Assembly: GCF_041053055.1 (NCBI RefSeq)
Contig: NZ_CP163443.1
Location: forward strand, 8,477,001-8,541,000
Direction of reading: 5' to 3'
Length of the DNA stretch: 64,000 nucleotides
Origin: Streptomyces sp. R41
GTDB taxonomy: Bacteria; Actinomycetota; Actinomycetes; Streptomycetales; Streptomycetaceae
This document shows positions 8,493 to 16,346 of this stretch, piece after piece. How positions within the stretch are numbered: the first letter of the stretch is position 1; every line of letters starts with the position of its first letter. A program made the translations under genes and the position numbers. The notes beneath the pieces are model-generated. The model did no database searches and was not told the origin of the DNA. It saw nothing but the letters and a program-made list of their open reading frames with translations.

Positions 8493-10112
8493 ATGGGACA
8501 TCTCGAAGCCGCGCATCTGGAGTACTACCTTCCCGACGGGAGGGCGCTGCTCGGCGACGTGTCTTTTCGGGTGGGGGAAGGGGCCGTGGTGGCCCTCGTG
8601 GGGCCCAACGGGGCCGGGAAGACGACGCTGCTGCGGCTGATCTCCGGGGAGCTGAAGCCGCACGGGGGGACCGTCACCGTGGGTGGCGGGCTGGGCGTGA
8701 TGCGGCAGTTCGTGGGGTCCGTACGGGACGAGACGACCGTACGGGAGCTGCTCGTGTCCGTGGCGCCGCCGAGGATCCGCGAGGCGGCCAAGGCCGTGGA
8801 CGCCGCCGAACACGGGATCATGACCGTGGACGACGAGGCCGCGCAGCTGCGGTACGCGCAGGCGCTGTCCGACTGGGCCGAGGTGCGCGGATACGAGTCC
8901 GAGACGCTCTGGGACATCTGCACGATGGCCGCGCTGGGCGTGCCGTACGAGAAGGCGCAGTGGCGGCTGGTGCGGACGCTGTCCGGGGGCGAGCAGAAGC
9001 GGCTCGTGCTGGAGGCGCTGCTGCGCGGCACCGACGAGGTGCTGCTGCTCGACGAGCCGGACAACTATCTCGACGTGCCCGGGAAGCGCTGGCTGGAGGA
9101 GCGGCTCAAGGAGACCCGTAAGACGGTTCTCTTCGTGTCGCACGACCGGGAGCTGCTCGCTCGCGCCGCCGAGAAGATCGTCAGCGTCGAGCCCAGTCCG
9201 ACCGGTGCGGACGCCTGGGTGCACGGCGGTGGATTCGAGACCTATCACGAGGCGCGGCGGGAGCGGTTCGCGCGGTTCGAGGAGCTGCGCAGGCGCTGGG
9301 ACGAGAAGCACGCCCAGCTGAAGAAGCTGGTGCTGAATCTGCGTCAGGCGGCTTCCATCAGCCATGAGTTGGCGTCCCGGTATCAGGCCGCGCAGACCCG
9401 GCTGCGGAAGTTCGAGGAGGCCGGACCGCCTCCGGAGCCGCCGCGCGAGCAGGACATCAGGATGCGGCTGCACGGCGGACGCACCGGCGTCAGGGCCGTC
9501 ACCTGCAAGGGACTTGAGCTCACCGGACTGATGAAACCGTTCGACCTGGAGATCTTCTACGGCGAGCGGGTCGCCGTGCTCGGCTCCAACGGCTCCGGCA
9601 AGTCGCACTTCCTGCGCCTGCTGGCGGGCGGCGCCGTGGCGCACACGGGGGAGTGGAAGCTCGGCGCCCGGGTCGTGGCGGGGCACTTCGCGCAGACACA
9701 CGCCCACCCCGAGCTGGAGGGGCGGCCCCTGCTCGACATCCTGTGGACCGAGCACGCACAGGACCGCGGCGCCGCCATGTCGCGGCTGCGCCGCTACGAG
9801 CTGACCGCGCAGGCAGAGCAGCGCTTCGAGAAGCTCTCCGGCGGCCAGCAGGCGCGCTTCCAGATCCTCCTGCTGGAACTGGAGGGCTCCACGGCGCTGC
9901 TCCTCGACGAGCCGACCGACAACCTCGACCTGGAGTCCGCGGAGGCGCTCCAGGAGGGCCTGGAGGCTTATGAGGGCACGGTGCTCTCGGTCACCCACGA
10001 CCGCTGGTTCGCGCGCTCGTTCGACCGCTATCTGGTCTTCGGCTCCGACGGCCGCGTCCGCGAGACCCAGGAGCCGGTGTGGGACGAGCGCAGGGTGGAA
10101 CGGGCCCGCTAG
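8493..10112 (+). CDS. ABC-F family ATP-binding protein
   Basis: The 539-residue soluble protein has two ABC ATPase domains and no membrane segment. Domain 1 shows Walker A GPNGAGKTT (residues 37-45), signature LSGGEQKR and Walker B VLLLDEPDNYLD. Domain 2 shows GSNGSGKS (about 363-370), LSGGQQAR and LLLDEPTDNLDLE. They are joined by a charged helical linker (RERFARFEELRRRWDEKHAQLKK), the ABC-F P-site tRNA interaction motif region. ABC-F proteins act on ribosomes as translation factors or give resistance to ribosome-targeting antibiotics. No biosynthetic genes adjoin it, so a housekeeping or intrinsic-resistance role is equally possible. Confidence 0.92.
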   Translation: MGHLEAAHLEYYLPDGRALLGDVSFRVGEGAVVALVGPNGAGKTTLLRLISGELKPHGGTVTVGGGLGVMRQFVGSVRDETTVRELLVSVAPPRIREAAKAVDAAEHGIMTVDDEAAQLRYAQALSDWAEVRGYESETLWDICTMAALGVPYEKAQWRLVRTLSGGEQKRLVLEALLRGTDEVLLLDEPDNYLDVPGKRWLEERLKETRKTVLFVSHDRELLARAAEKIVSVEPSPTGADAWVHGGGFETYHEARRERFARFEELRRRWDEKHAQLKKLVLNLRQAASISHELASRYQAAQTRLRKFEEAGPPPEPPREQDIRMRLHGGRTGVRAVTCKGLELTGLMKPFDLEIFYGERVAVLGSNGSGKSHFLRLLAGGAVAHTGEWKLGARVVAGHFAQTHAHPELEGRPLLDILWTEHAQDRGAAMSRLRRYELTAQAEQRFEKLSGGQQARFQILLLELEGSTALLLDEPTDNLDLESAEALQEGLEAYEGTVLSVTHDRWFARSFDRYLVFGSDGRVRETQEPVWDERRVERAR

Positions 10113-10318
10113 AGCGCACCCCGAGGGCGCCCGCCGGCGCGCCCCAGGGGCCATTTCGAGCGCCGTACACGCACATACGGAGGCCCGGGGACCCGGATGT
10201 TCGTAGAGTGGAGGGAGACAGGTGAGTTCCATGGCTCCCTCCCGGACACCGCTCGGGGTAACTGCTTGCCGGGCGGGTACGCGGACCGCACCGAGGACAC
10301 GACGAGCGGGGTACCACC

Positions 10319-10561
10319 ATGACCGGAGTCGACCCGGGCCGGCTGGACGACCAGCAGCTCATGAAAGAGCTGGAAAGCATCCACCGCACGCGCCACGACA
10401 CACTGCTGCACGGTTCGAACGACGCGCTGCGGACCCACAACGAGCGCATGGCCCAGCTGGAGGGCGAGTACCTGCGCCGCCATCCTCGCCGCCCCGCCAG
10501 CGCAGGCCGTACGCGTGACGGGGCGCGGGAGCGGGGATGCGCGGGAGCGCCCCCGGCATGA
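10319..10561 (+). CDS. DUF6158 family small protein
   Basis: This 80-residue charged helical protein begins MTGVDPGRLDDQQLMKELES and continues IHRTRHDTLLHGSNDAL, the conserved face of a small actinobacterial family (DUF6158) of unknown function. The last 20 residues are low-complexity and overlap the next gene. The stop and the next gene's ATG at 10558 overlap as ATGA, suggesting co-translation with the TIGR03086-type protein. Confidence 0.75.
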   Translation: MTGVDPGRLDDQQLMKELESIHRTRHDTLLHGSNDALRTHNERMAQLEGEYLRRHPRRPASAGRTRDGARERGCAGAPPA

Positions 10562-11136
10562 CCGGCCCGAACCCGCTTCTCATCCGGCACGAGGAAGCTC
10601 TCGAGCTGTTCGGCGACCGCGTCCACACGGTCCGGGACGACCAGTGGGACGCCCCCACGCCCTGTGCCGACTGGGCGGTGCGTGATCTCGTCAACCATCT
10701 GGTCTCCGAACAGCTGTGGGTGCCCGCGATGGTCCGGGACGGCGCCACCGTGGAGGCGGTCGGCGACGTCTTCGACGGCGATGTGCTGGGCACCGATCCG
10801 GTCGCCGCCTGGGACACGTCGGCCCACGCCTCCTGTGCCGCCTTCGCCGCGCCGGGCGCGCTCGACCGCACCGTCCACCTCTCGTTCGGCGACACCACGG
10901 CCGCCTTCTACTGCGCTCAGATGGTGACCGACCTGGCCGTGCACGCCTGGGACCTGTCCCGGGCGATCGGCGCCGACGAGCGGCTGCCGGGCGACCTCCT
11001 GGAGTTCACGGTGCGCGAGGTCACCCCGTACGTTGCCGACCTGGCGAAGACCGGCCTCTTCGCCGCGCCGGTGGAGCCGCCGCCCGGCGCGGACGTGCAG
11101 ACCAAGCTGCTGTGCCTGCTGGGGCGTGAGCCCTAG
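10558..11136 (+). CDS. TIGR03086-type (mycothiol-dependent maleylpyruvate isomerase-like) protein
   Basis: The 192-residue helical protein has the DinB-like/MDMPI N-terminal pattern: WDAPTPCADWAVRDLVNHLVSEQ with the first metal-ligand histidine, then MVTDLAVHAWDLSRAIG with the second histidine cluster. These families bind a divalent metal and may use mycothiol. The substrate is unknown. The ATG at 10558 overlaps the DUF6158 stop; an in-frame ATG at 10537 is an alternative start. Confidence 0.82.
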   Translation: MTGPNPLLIRHEEALELFGDRVHTVRDDQWDAPTPCADWAVRDLVNHLVSEQLWVPAMVRDGATVEAVGDVFDGDVLGTDPVAAWDTSAHASCAAFAAPGALDRTVHLSFGDTTAAFYCAQMVTDLAVHAWDLSRAIGADERLPGDLLEFTVREVTPYVADLAKTGLFAAPVEPPPGADVQTKLLCLLGREP

Positions 11137-11165
11137 CGGTGAGTCAGGGGACATCAGGGGGGTGA

Positions 11166-11587
11166 GTGACGACTTCCTTCCGGACGAACGAAGTCGACCG
11201 GGCGCGCCGGTTGATCGGCGAGCGGTTCTACGCCAACTTCATGGATGTGCTGGGCGATACGCGCCGACTCGACGCCCGCTTCGACTTCGTACGCCGCGGG
11301 TCGGTGACCGTCGGTGTCCTCAACTGCGGTGCCGAGGTGCGCATCCGCACCGGCGAAATCGGCGCCCACCCCGTCGACGTACCGCTGAGCGGGCACATGG
11401 ACTGGCCGCTGGTCGCCGCGCTCCAGGAAGCGCTGGTGAACGGGTTGCTGCCGACCGCCGGACACGGTCCCCCGGAGGAACTCGACCGGCCCGCACACCT
11501 GTTGCGGCCCGCGCCGCCACCTTGGGGCGCTTCGCCGAGCAGGACCGGGCGCACATCGCCCGCACGGCCCCGTCTCACGCCGTCTGA
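11166..11587 (+). pseudogene. AraC-family regulator remnant with internal deletions
   Basis: The start reads TTSFRTNEVDRARRLIGERFYANFMDVLG, then DARFDFVRRGSVTVGVLNCGAEVRIRTGEIG, matching the N-terminal AraC-binding-like domain. After PLSGHMDWP the sequence jumps to a linker-like LVAALQEALVNGLL, skipping about 100 residues of a normal protein. The helix-turn-helix pair is missing. In another frame the last codons read LGRFAEQDRAHIARTAPSHAV, resembling the usual C-terminal LGRFA..YR..YG..PS.TL of AraC proteins. So one regulator has been reduced to three joined pieces by deletions, with a frame change. The 142-residue open frame that remains is unlikely to work. Confidence 0.7.
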
Positions 11588-12117
11588 CGCGTGAACGCCT
11601 CCAGGAGCGCCTCGCGGAACGCCTTGAGATCGGCCGGCTTACGGCTGGTGATCAGCGTGTTGGGCCCCTGCTCACAGACGTGTACGCGCTCGTCGACCCA
11701 GGTGCCGCCCGCGTTGCGGATGTCCGTGCGCAGGCTCGGCCAGGACGTGAGCACGCGGCCCCGGACCACGTCGGCCTCGACGAGTGTCCAGGGGGCGTGG
11801 CAGATCGCGGCGACCGGACGGCCCCGGTCGAAGAAGTCGCGTACGAAGGACACGGCCCGCTCGTCCAGCCGCAGGGTGTCGGGGTTGGCCACGCCGCCCG
11901 GCAGGACGATCCCGTCGAAGGACTGGGCCGACACGTCGGCGACGACCTCGTCCACGGTGAACGTGTCCGCCTTGTCCAGATGGCGGAAGGCCTGGATCCG
12001 CCCGGGCCTGGTGGACACGAGGACGGGCTCGCCGCCCGCGTCCCGGACGGCCTGCCAGGGATCGGTGAGTTCGACCTGCTCGACGCCCTCCGGCGCCATC
12101 AGGAACGCGATACGCAT
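11575..12117 (-). CDS. DJ-1/PfpI family type 1 glutamine amidotransferase-like protein
   Basis: The 180-residue protein has the DJ-1/PfpI fold: start MRIAFLMAPEGVEQVELTDPW, the acidic strand FDGIVLPGGVANPD, and the nucleophile elbow RPVAAICHAPWTLVEAD with the reactive cysteine followed by histidine. Members of this subgroup act as protein/nucleotide deglycases or glyoxalases and are stress-induced. A CBS protein follows upstream on the same strand. The 3' end overlaps the AraC remnant by 13 bases. ATG at 12117 directly precedes the fold, and the longer open frame has no family match. Confidence 0.88.
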   Translation of the reverse strand: MRIAFLMAPEGVEQVELTDPWQAVRDAGGEPVLVSTRPGRIQAFRHLDKADTFTVDEVVADVSAQSFDGIVLPGGVANPDTLRLDERAVSFVRDFFDRGRPVAAICHAPWTLVEADVVRGRVLTSWPSLRTDIRNAGGTWVDERVHVCEQGPNTLITSRKPADLKAFREALLEAFTRQTA

Positions 12118-12143
12118 GGCTGCTCCCTCTTCTTTCCCTGCCG

Positions 12144-12590
12144 TCACAGAGGCGGGCGCGGGGTGCCGGGCCACCGCTCCGGTGCGGCGCGGCTGATGTC
12201 GGCGAGTGCCGAGCCCGGGTCCTGCGCCACCGCGAGGTCGCCGAGGCTCACCATCCCCACCGGCCGGCCGTCCTCGACGACCGGCAGCCGGCGTACGGCG
12301 TGCTCGCGCATCAGCTCGATCGCGTTGGACACGGTGTCGTCGGGGCCGATCACCACCGGATGAGGGGTGCACACGGCCTGGGCGCTCACGGTCAGCGGAT
12401 CGGCACCGTCGGCTACGGCGCGCAGCGCGATGTCACGGTCGGTGAGGACCCCGATCAGCCGGTGGTCGCCGGTCACCAGGACATCGCCGATGTCCTGCGC
12501 ACGCATCAGCTGCGCGGCCTCGACGAGCGAGGCGTCCGGGCCGACCGCGACGACTCCCGGCGTCATGACTTCCCTGACGAAATCTGCCAT
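12144..12590 (-). CDS. CBS-pair domain protein
   Basis: The protein is 148 residues, almost wholly two CBS motifs. The first is VREVMTPGVVAVGPDASLVEAAQLMRAQDIGDVLV. The second is VCTPHPVVIGPDDTVSNAIELMREHAVRRLPVVE, followed by GRPVGMVSLGDLA. Stand-alone CBS pairs bind adenine nucleotides and act as energy or redox sensors. Downstream lies the DJ-1-like gene on the same strand, probably one transcript (26-bp gap). Confidence 0.9.
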   Translation of the reverse strand: MADFVREVMTPGVVAVGPDASLVEAAQLMRAQDIGDVLVTGDHRLIGVLTDRDIALRAVADGADPLTVSAQAVCTPHPVVIGPDDTVSNAIELMREHAVRRLPVVEDGRPVGMVSLGDLAVAQDPGSALADISRAAPERWPGTPRPPL

Positions 12591-12613
12591 GGCTGATGGG
12601 CCTTCCTGCGTTC

Positions 12614-12674
12614 CCCGGCTGCGGGGGTGCGGATACGTCGGCGGGACGACGGCCGCAGTACCCCCGAGCCGGGC
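12614..12674. terminator. Hairpin with 14-bp interrupted stem
   Basis: Arms cccggct-g-cgggggt (from 12614) and acccccg-agccggg (to 12673) pair with one bulge around a long loop. It lies just after the DUF2795 gene on the minus strand and before the CBS gene, where a terminator would be expected. Confidence 0.6.
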
Positions 12675-12694
12675 GCCTATGCCTTCCCTTCCGG

Positions 12695-13072
12695 CTACCC
12701 GGCGTGCACGACCGCTTCGGCCAGCTCGTGTGCCGTGGTGTAGCGCGCCTTGTGCGGCAGTCGCTCCAGGGCCTCGACGAGCACGTCCGGCGCGTGCTTG
12801 TCGCGCAGCAGGCCGGTCAGCTCGCGGGGACCCGCGGGGAACGACGTGCGGCCCAGCAGCCGCGCCAGTTCGAGCCGCACCGACTCGACGGAGGCGGTCG
12901 GCCGGCCCGGCGTCACGGGCCCGCCCGCGATCTCCGGGTCGTCGTCGGCGGTCGGCTCCGGATCGTGCCACTCCTCGGTCCGGGTGGGGTGCCCCGTCCT
13001 GAGCAGCTCTCGTAGTTCGTGCTTCATCTCTTCGTCCCGGTGGACGCTCAGCCGGTCGCTGCCTCGCTGCAT
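12695..13072 (-). CDS. DUF2795 domain protein
   Basis: The 125-residue protein has an acidic N-terminal half (EEWHDPEPTADDDPEIAGG). Its C-terminal half, VRLELARLLGRTSFPAGPRELTGLL then VEALERLPHKARYTTAHELAEAV, fits the DUF2795 three-helix domain with the LPxxxY...dv segment. The function is unknown; such genes often sit beside stress genes in Streptomyces. The start at 13072 is chosen because ggagggagtc immediately precedes it; starts at 13105 and 13027 are also in frame. Confidence 0.72.
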   Translation of the reverse strand: MQRGSDRLSVHRDEEMKHELRELLRTGHPTRTEEWHDPEPTADDDPEIAGGPVTPGRPTASVESVRLELARLLGRTSFPAGPRELTGLLRDKHAPDVLVEALERLPHKARYTTAHELAEAVVHAG

Positions 13073-13339
13073 GACTCCCTCCAGATGTTCGGGGGTGGTC
13101 ATCACGTACCCGTGGACCGGGAGTCGACACGTCGCTCAGCAGTCACCAATCGCCCCGCTTTCGTAGCTGTGGGTGTTTGCGCCGCATGCCTCGGGGCAGA
13201 CGCATTCCCAGTGCTTCGGACAGGAGGCACGTCCGTGGGAGCGGCGAACCGTCGCCACGGGTGTGTCTGTCCGGCACGCCCGCGTACTCCCACGGTGACT
13301 GTCCAACTCATGGCACTTCCAAGGGAGTTGCGACGCACC

Positions 13340-14134
13340 ATGCGAACTCAAGCGAGCGCGAAGCATCATCCGCACGACGACGCCCCCGACACCGCAGAGG
13401 CATTCCGCAAGCTCGCCACGCTCCCCCCGGGCCAGCAGCGCGACACGCTCCGTGAGGAGATCGTCGAGGCCTGGCTGCCGATGGCCGAACGGCTCGCGGG
13501 GCGGTTCCGCAGCCGCGGCGAGAGTTACGAGGATCTGCGCCAGGTCGCGGCGCTCGGCCTGGTCAAGGCCGTCGACCGCTACGACCCCGAGCTCGGCAAC
13601 GCCTTCGAGAGCTACGCCGTGCCGACCGTCACCGGTGAGATCAAGCGCCACTTCCGCGACCACATGTGGACCCTGCACGTGCCGCGTCGCGTCCAGGACC
13701 TGCGCAACCGCGTGCGGTTCGCCAGCCAGGACCTGTCGCAGACCATCTCGGGCCGCAGGCCCACCGTCGCCGAGATCGCCGAGCACGCCCGGATGAGCGA
13801 GGAGGACGTCCTGACCGGTCTGGAGGCCCTGGAGAGCTTCACCGCGCTCTCCCTGGACGCCGAGCTCCCGGGCAGCGAGGACGGCTACTCGCTCAGCGAC
13901 GCCCTCGGCTCGCCCGACCCGGCCCTCGACACCGTGATCGACCGCGAGGCCGTCAAGCCGCGCCTGCAGGCCCTGCCCGAGCGGGAGCGCGCCATCCTCT
14001 ACATGCGTTTCTTCGGCGACATGACCCAGAGCAGCATCGCCGACGAACTGGGCATCTCCCAGATGCATGTCTCCCGGCTGATCAGCCGCTGCTGCAACCG
14101 ACTGCGCGACCAGGTGATGCACGACGTGGCCTAG
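13340..14134 (+). CDS. RNA polymerase sigma factor, SigB/SigF/SigG subfamily
   Basis: The 264-residue group 3 sigma factor has all three regions. Region 2 is EDLRQVAALGLVKAVDRYDPELGNAFESYAVPTVTGEIKRHFRD, region 3 is WTLHVPRRVQDLRNRVR with RPTVAEIAEHARMSEEDVL, and region 4 is LPERERAILYMRFFGDMTQSSIADELGISQMHVSRLISRCC. These are diagnostic for the stress and developmental sigma factors of Streptomyces. No anti-sigma factor is adjacent, though PAS-GAF and GAF-ANTAR regulators follow. ATG 13340 has aagggag 12 bases upstream; ATG 13310 is possible. Confidence 0.93.
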   Translation: MRTQASAKHHPHDDAPDTAEAFRKLATLPPGQQRDTLREEIVEAWLPMAERLAGRFRSRGESYEDLRQVAALGLVKAVDRYDPELGNAFESYAVPTVTGEIKRHFRDHMWTLHVPRRVQDLRNRVRFASQDLSQTISGRRPTVAEIAEHARMSEEDVLTGLEALESFTALSLDAELPGSEDGYSLSDALGSPDPALDTVIDREAVKPRLQALPERERAILYMRFFGDMTQSSIADELGISQMHVSRLISRCCNRLRDQVMHDVA

Positions 14135-14165
14135 CGTCCTTCGCCCGCACGATCCCGCCCGCGGG

Positions 14166-15293
14166 TCAGTTCAACCGCGCCATGGCCAGCGCGATGTGAC
14201 GGGACATCATGTCCATCGCCTGCGCCTCGGCCATCGAGAACGCCAGCCGCGCGCCGCTGCGGAACAGCGTCAACACGCCCCGTACGGGCCCTGATTCGGT
14301 CGTCAACGGTACGCACAACAGTGACGTCACATTCGCGCGTACGAGGACGGGCGCGCCCGAGGTGTCACGGCCGAAGGCGTCCGGGTCCTCGGGGCGTACC
14401 TGCAGGGCAGTGGAACCGCCGCGTGCCGCCTCGACGACGAGGGGGCACGCGGCGGGATCCTGCCCGGCCACGGCCGCCACCTCCTCGGCGCGCTCCGACG
14501 GTCCCAGGACGGCCGTACGGGACAGCCGCGCGGCCCCGGCGTCGGCCACCACCCAGTCCGCGAACCGCCCGTGCAGCACCCCGGCCGCCCGTTCGAGCAC
14601 CGCGGAGCGGTCCCCGCCGGGCGCGCTCAGCAGCGCCGTGGTCATCGCGTCCACCAGGTCCATCAGCGTGGCGTGCCGGGTGGTCTCGGAGAGGCTCGGC
14701 ACCGCCTGGCCCGGCACGCTCCCCTCCGACGGCGCCCGGGAATCCCCGGGCTGCAGGACGACGAGGACGGCGGTCCGGGGTTCCCCGCTGGGCCGCAGGG
14801 CGGTCAGCGTCGCGCGCACCGGTACCTCCGGCTGCTGCTGGAGGTGCACGGTGAGACCGCGGTCGCCCTCGCCGCGCGCCACCGCCGCCGCCTGCGAGCG
14901 GAACGCGGCACGGTCGGCGTGCGCGAGGAACCCGGTCAGCGGCCGCCCCGTCGCATAGCCCGCCCGGACCCCGGTGAAGGCCGTCGCCGCGAAGTTCAGT
15001 CTGCGCACCACCGTCTCGCGGTCCACCAGCGCGACGGGCACCGGCACCCGCTGGAAGAGCGCCTTGAGAAGCTGCTGTTCCTGACGGTCCACCGAGGCGA
15101 CGCCGGACGGGCCGTCCGAGTGCAGGCGCTGGAACCACGGCCACAACTGGTCGGCCACATGGTCGAGTTCGAAGATCGCCGCGTCGAGGACCGTCGGAAG
15201 GTCGTCGGCGGGCACGGACCGCGCCGCCTTGAGCTCCGCAACACGGCGTACGAAATCCGCGAGTTCTTCACCGAATTCGTCCGTCTGCGCCAT
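14166..15293 (-). CDS. PAS-GAF sensor protein
   Basis: The 375-residue protein has a PAS domain around residues 70-160 (LLKALFQRVPVPVALVDRETVVRRLNFAA and LTGFLAHADRAAFRSQA). A GAF domain lies in the C-terminal half: LMDLVDAMTTALLSAPG..RSAVLERAAGVLH, VTSLLCVPLTTESGPVRGVLTLFR, and the last helix AEAQAMDMMSRHIALAMARL. There is no kinase, phosphatase or ANTAR output domain, so it probably senses a ligand and acts through a partner. The GAF-ANTAR gene begins 119 bp away in the opposite direction, suggesting a shared control region. Confidence 0.82.
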   Translation of the reverse strand: MAQTDEFGEELADFVRRVAELKAARSVPADDLPTVLDAAIFELDHVADQLWPWFQRLHSDGPSGVASVDRQEQQLLKALFQRVPVPVALVDRETVVRRLNFAATAFTGVRAGYATGRPLTGFLAHADRAAFRSQAAAVARGEGDRGLTVHLQQQPEVPVRATLTALRPSGEPRTAVLVVLQPGDSRAPSEGSVPGQAVPSLSETTRHATLMDLVDAMTTALLSAPGGDRSAVLERAAGVLHGRFADWVVADAGAARLSRTAVLGPSERAEEVAAVAGQDPAACPLVVEAARGGSTALQVRPEDPDAFGRDTSGAPVLVRANVTSLLCVPLTTESGPVRGVLTLFRSGARLAFSMAEAQAMDMMSRHIALAMARLN

Positions 15294-15411
15294 GCGATGA
15301 ACGTAACCCGAGCGGAGCGTTCCGGGTGTCGCGGGGGCCCAACCCGTAGAAGCAGTTTTCCGCGCTGGTGAGCGGGAAGGCGCGAAGAGAGGACGAGAGG
15401 AGGAGTGAAGC

Positions 15412-16128
15412 ATGCCCGAAACCGATCAACTCGGCCAACTGGCAACGGAATCACCCGAGTCCGCCCTCCCCGGAAGGAGGCTCTCGGAACTCGCCGAGCA
15501 GGCCGCGCGCTGCACCACCGACTGCTGCGGCGCCAGCAGCATGGTGTCCGAGGGCGGCGCCGAGCGGCCCGCCGCGGTGACCCACCCCGACCTCGCCGGG
15601 CTCGTCTCGGTGCAGCTCCGCTCCGGTGACGGGCCGATCCCGGCCGCCCTGGAGCGCGGTGAGCCCGTCGACTCGGCGGATCTGTTGCGCGAGGAGCGCT
15701 GGCCGGAGTACCGCGCCATGGCCCTCGACGCGGGCGTGCGCTCCAGCATCACCATCCCCTTCCGGCGCTCCGGGCTGACCGTCACCCTCAGCCTCTACAG
15801 CTTCCGGCCCGGCGCCCTGGAGGACGCCCGCCGCGGCCCCGCCCGCGCGCTCGGCGACTTCACCACGACCTGTCTGCTCCGCGACCGCTCCTACCGTGCC
15901 GCGCTCACCGAGCTCGACCAGCTGGGCACCGCGCTGCGCTCCCGGCCCGTCGTCGACCAGGCGTGCGGCATCGTCATGCATGTGCTGGGCTGCGACGCGG
16001 ACACGGCCTTCGGGGTGCTGCGCCGCATCTCGCAGGGCACCAACCGCAAACTGTCCGACGTCGCCTCGGCCGTCGTGGACAAACGGGGCCGGGGGCTGGA
16101 GAAGGAGCTCGTCTCACTGTCCGACTGA
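15412..16128 (+). CDS. GAF and ANTAR domain protein
   Basis: In 238 residues the N-terminal two thirds form a degenerate GAF domain (LSELAEQAARCTTDCCGASSMV and VRSSITIPFRRSGLTVTLSLYSF). The last 55 residues are an ANTAR domain: LDQLGTALRSRPVVDQACGIVM, then CDADTAFGVLRRISQGTNRKLSDVASAVV. ANTAR domains bind paired RNA hairpins and prevent transcription termination. No dual hexaloop hairpin target was recognised in the window. A hairpin at 16289-16317 follows the gene. Confidence 0.88.
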   Translation: MPETDQLGQLATESPESALPGRRLSELAEQAARCTTDCCGASSMVSEGGAERPAAVTHPDLAGLVSVQLRSGDGPIPAALERGEPVDSADLLREERWPEYRAMALDAGVRSSITIPFRRSGLTVTLSLYSFRPGALEDARRGPARALGDFTTTCLLRDRSYRAALTELDQLGTALRSRPVVDQACGIVMHVLGCDADTAFGVLRRISQGTNRKLSDVASAVVDKRGRGLEKELVSLSD

Positions 16129-16288
16129 GGCTTCGTGGGCGCGGGCGGCCGGGCCCGGACGGGCGGCGGTCCTCGCGTCCGTGGCGGCGGGCGGTCTTCG
16201 TGCCTGTGGTGTCACCCGCTCGGGCGTCCGTGTCGCGCGAATGGTGCCCGGCCGCGCGCGCCGCGCCGCCGGGCGGGCTGTGATGGGC

Positions 16289-16317
16289 CCCGGGGGCACG
16301 ACGGCCGTGCCCCCGGG
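16289..16317. terminator. 11-bp perfect stem hairpin
   Basis: cccgggggcac pairs with gtgcccccggg around a 7-base loop. It lies after the GAF-ANTAR gene and 30 bases before the start of the secreted repeat protein. It could therefore be a terminator, or a leader hairpin if the promoter of the next gene is upstream. Confidence 0.65.
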
Positions 16318-16346
16318 AAAGCCGCCCGGCCGAAGGAGCCCATCCC

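Noticed and set aside
13160..13200. Possible SigB-type promoter upstream of the sigma factor gene (gtttgcgccgc...)
   Set aside because: Only the gttt part fits; no gggta-like -10 at the right distance.
15412..16346. ANTAR target (paired hexaloop hairpins) near the GAF-ANTAR gene
   Set aside because: Only one simple hairpin (16289-16317) is present; its loop does not fit the dual hexanucleotide-loop pattern.
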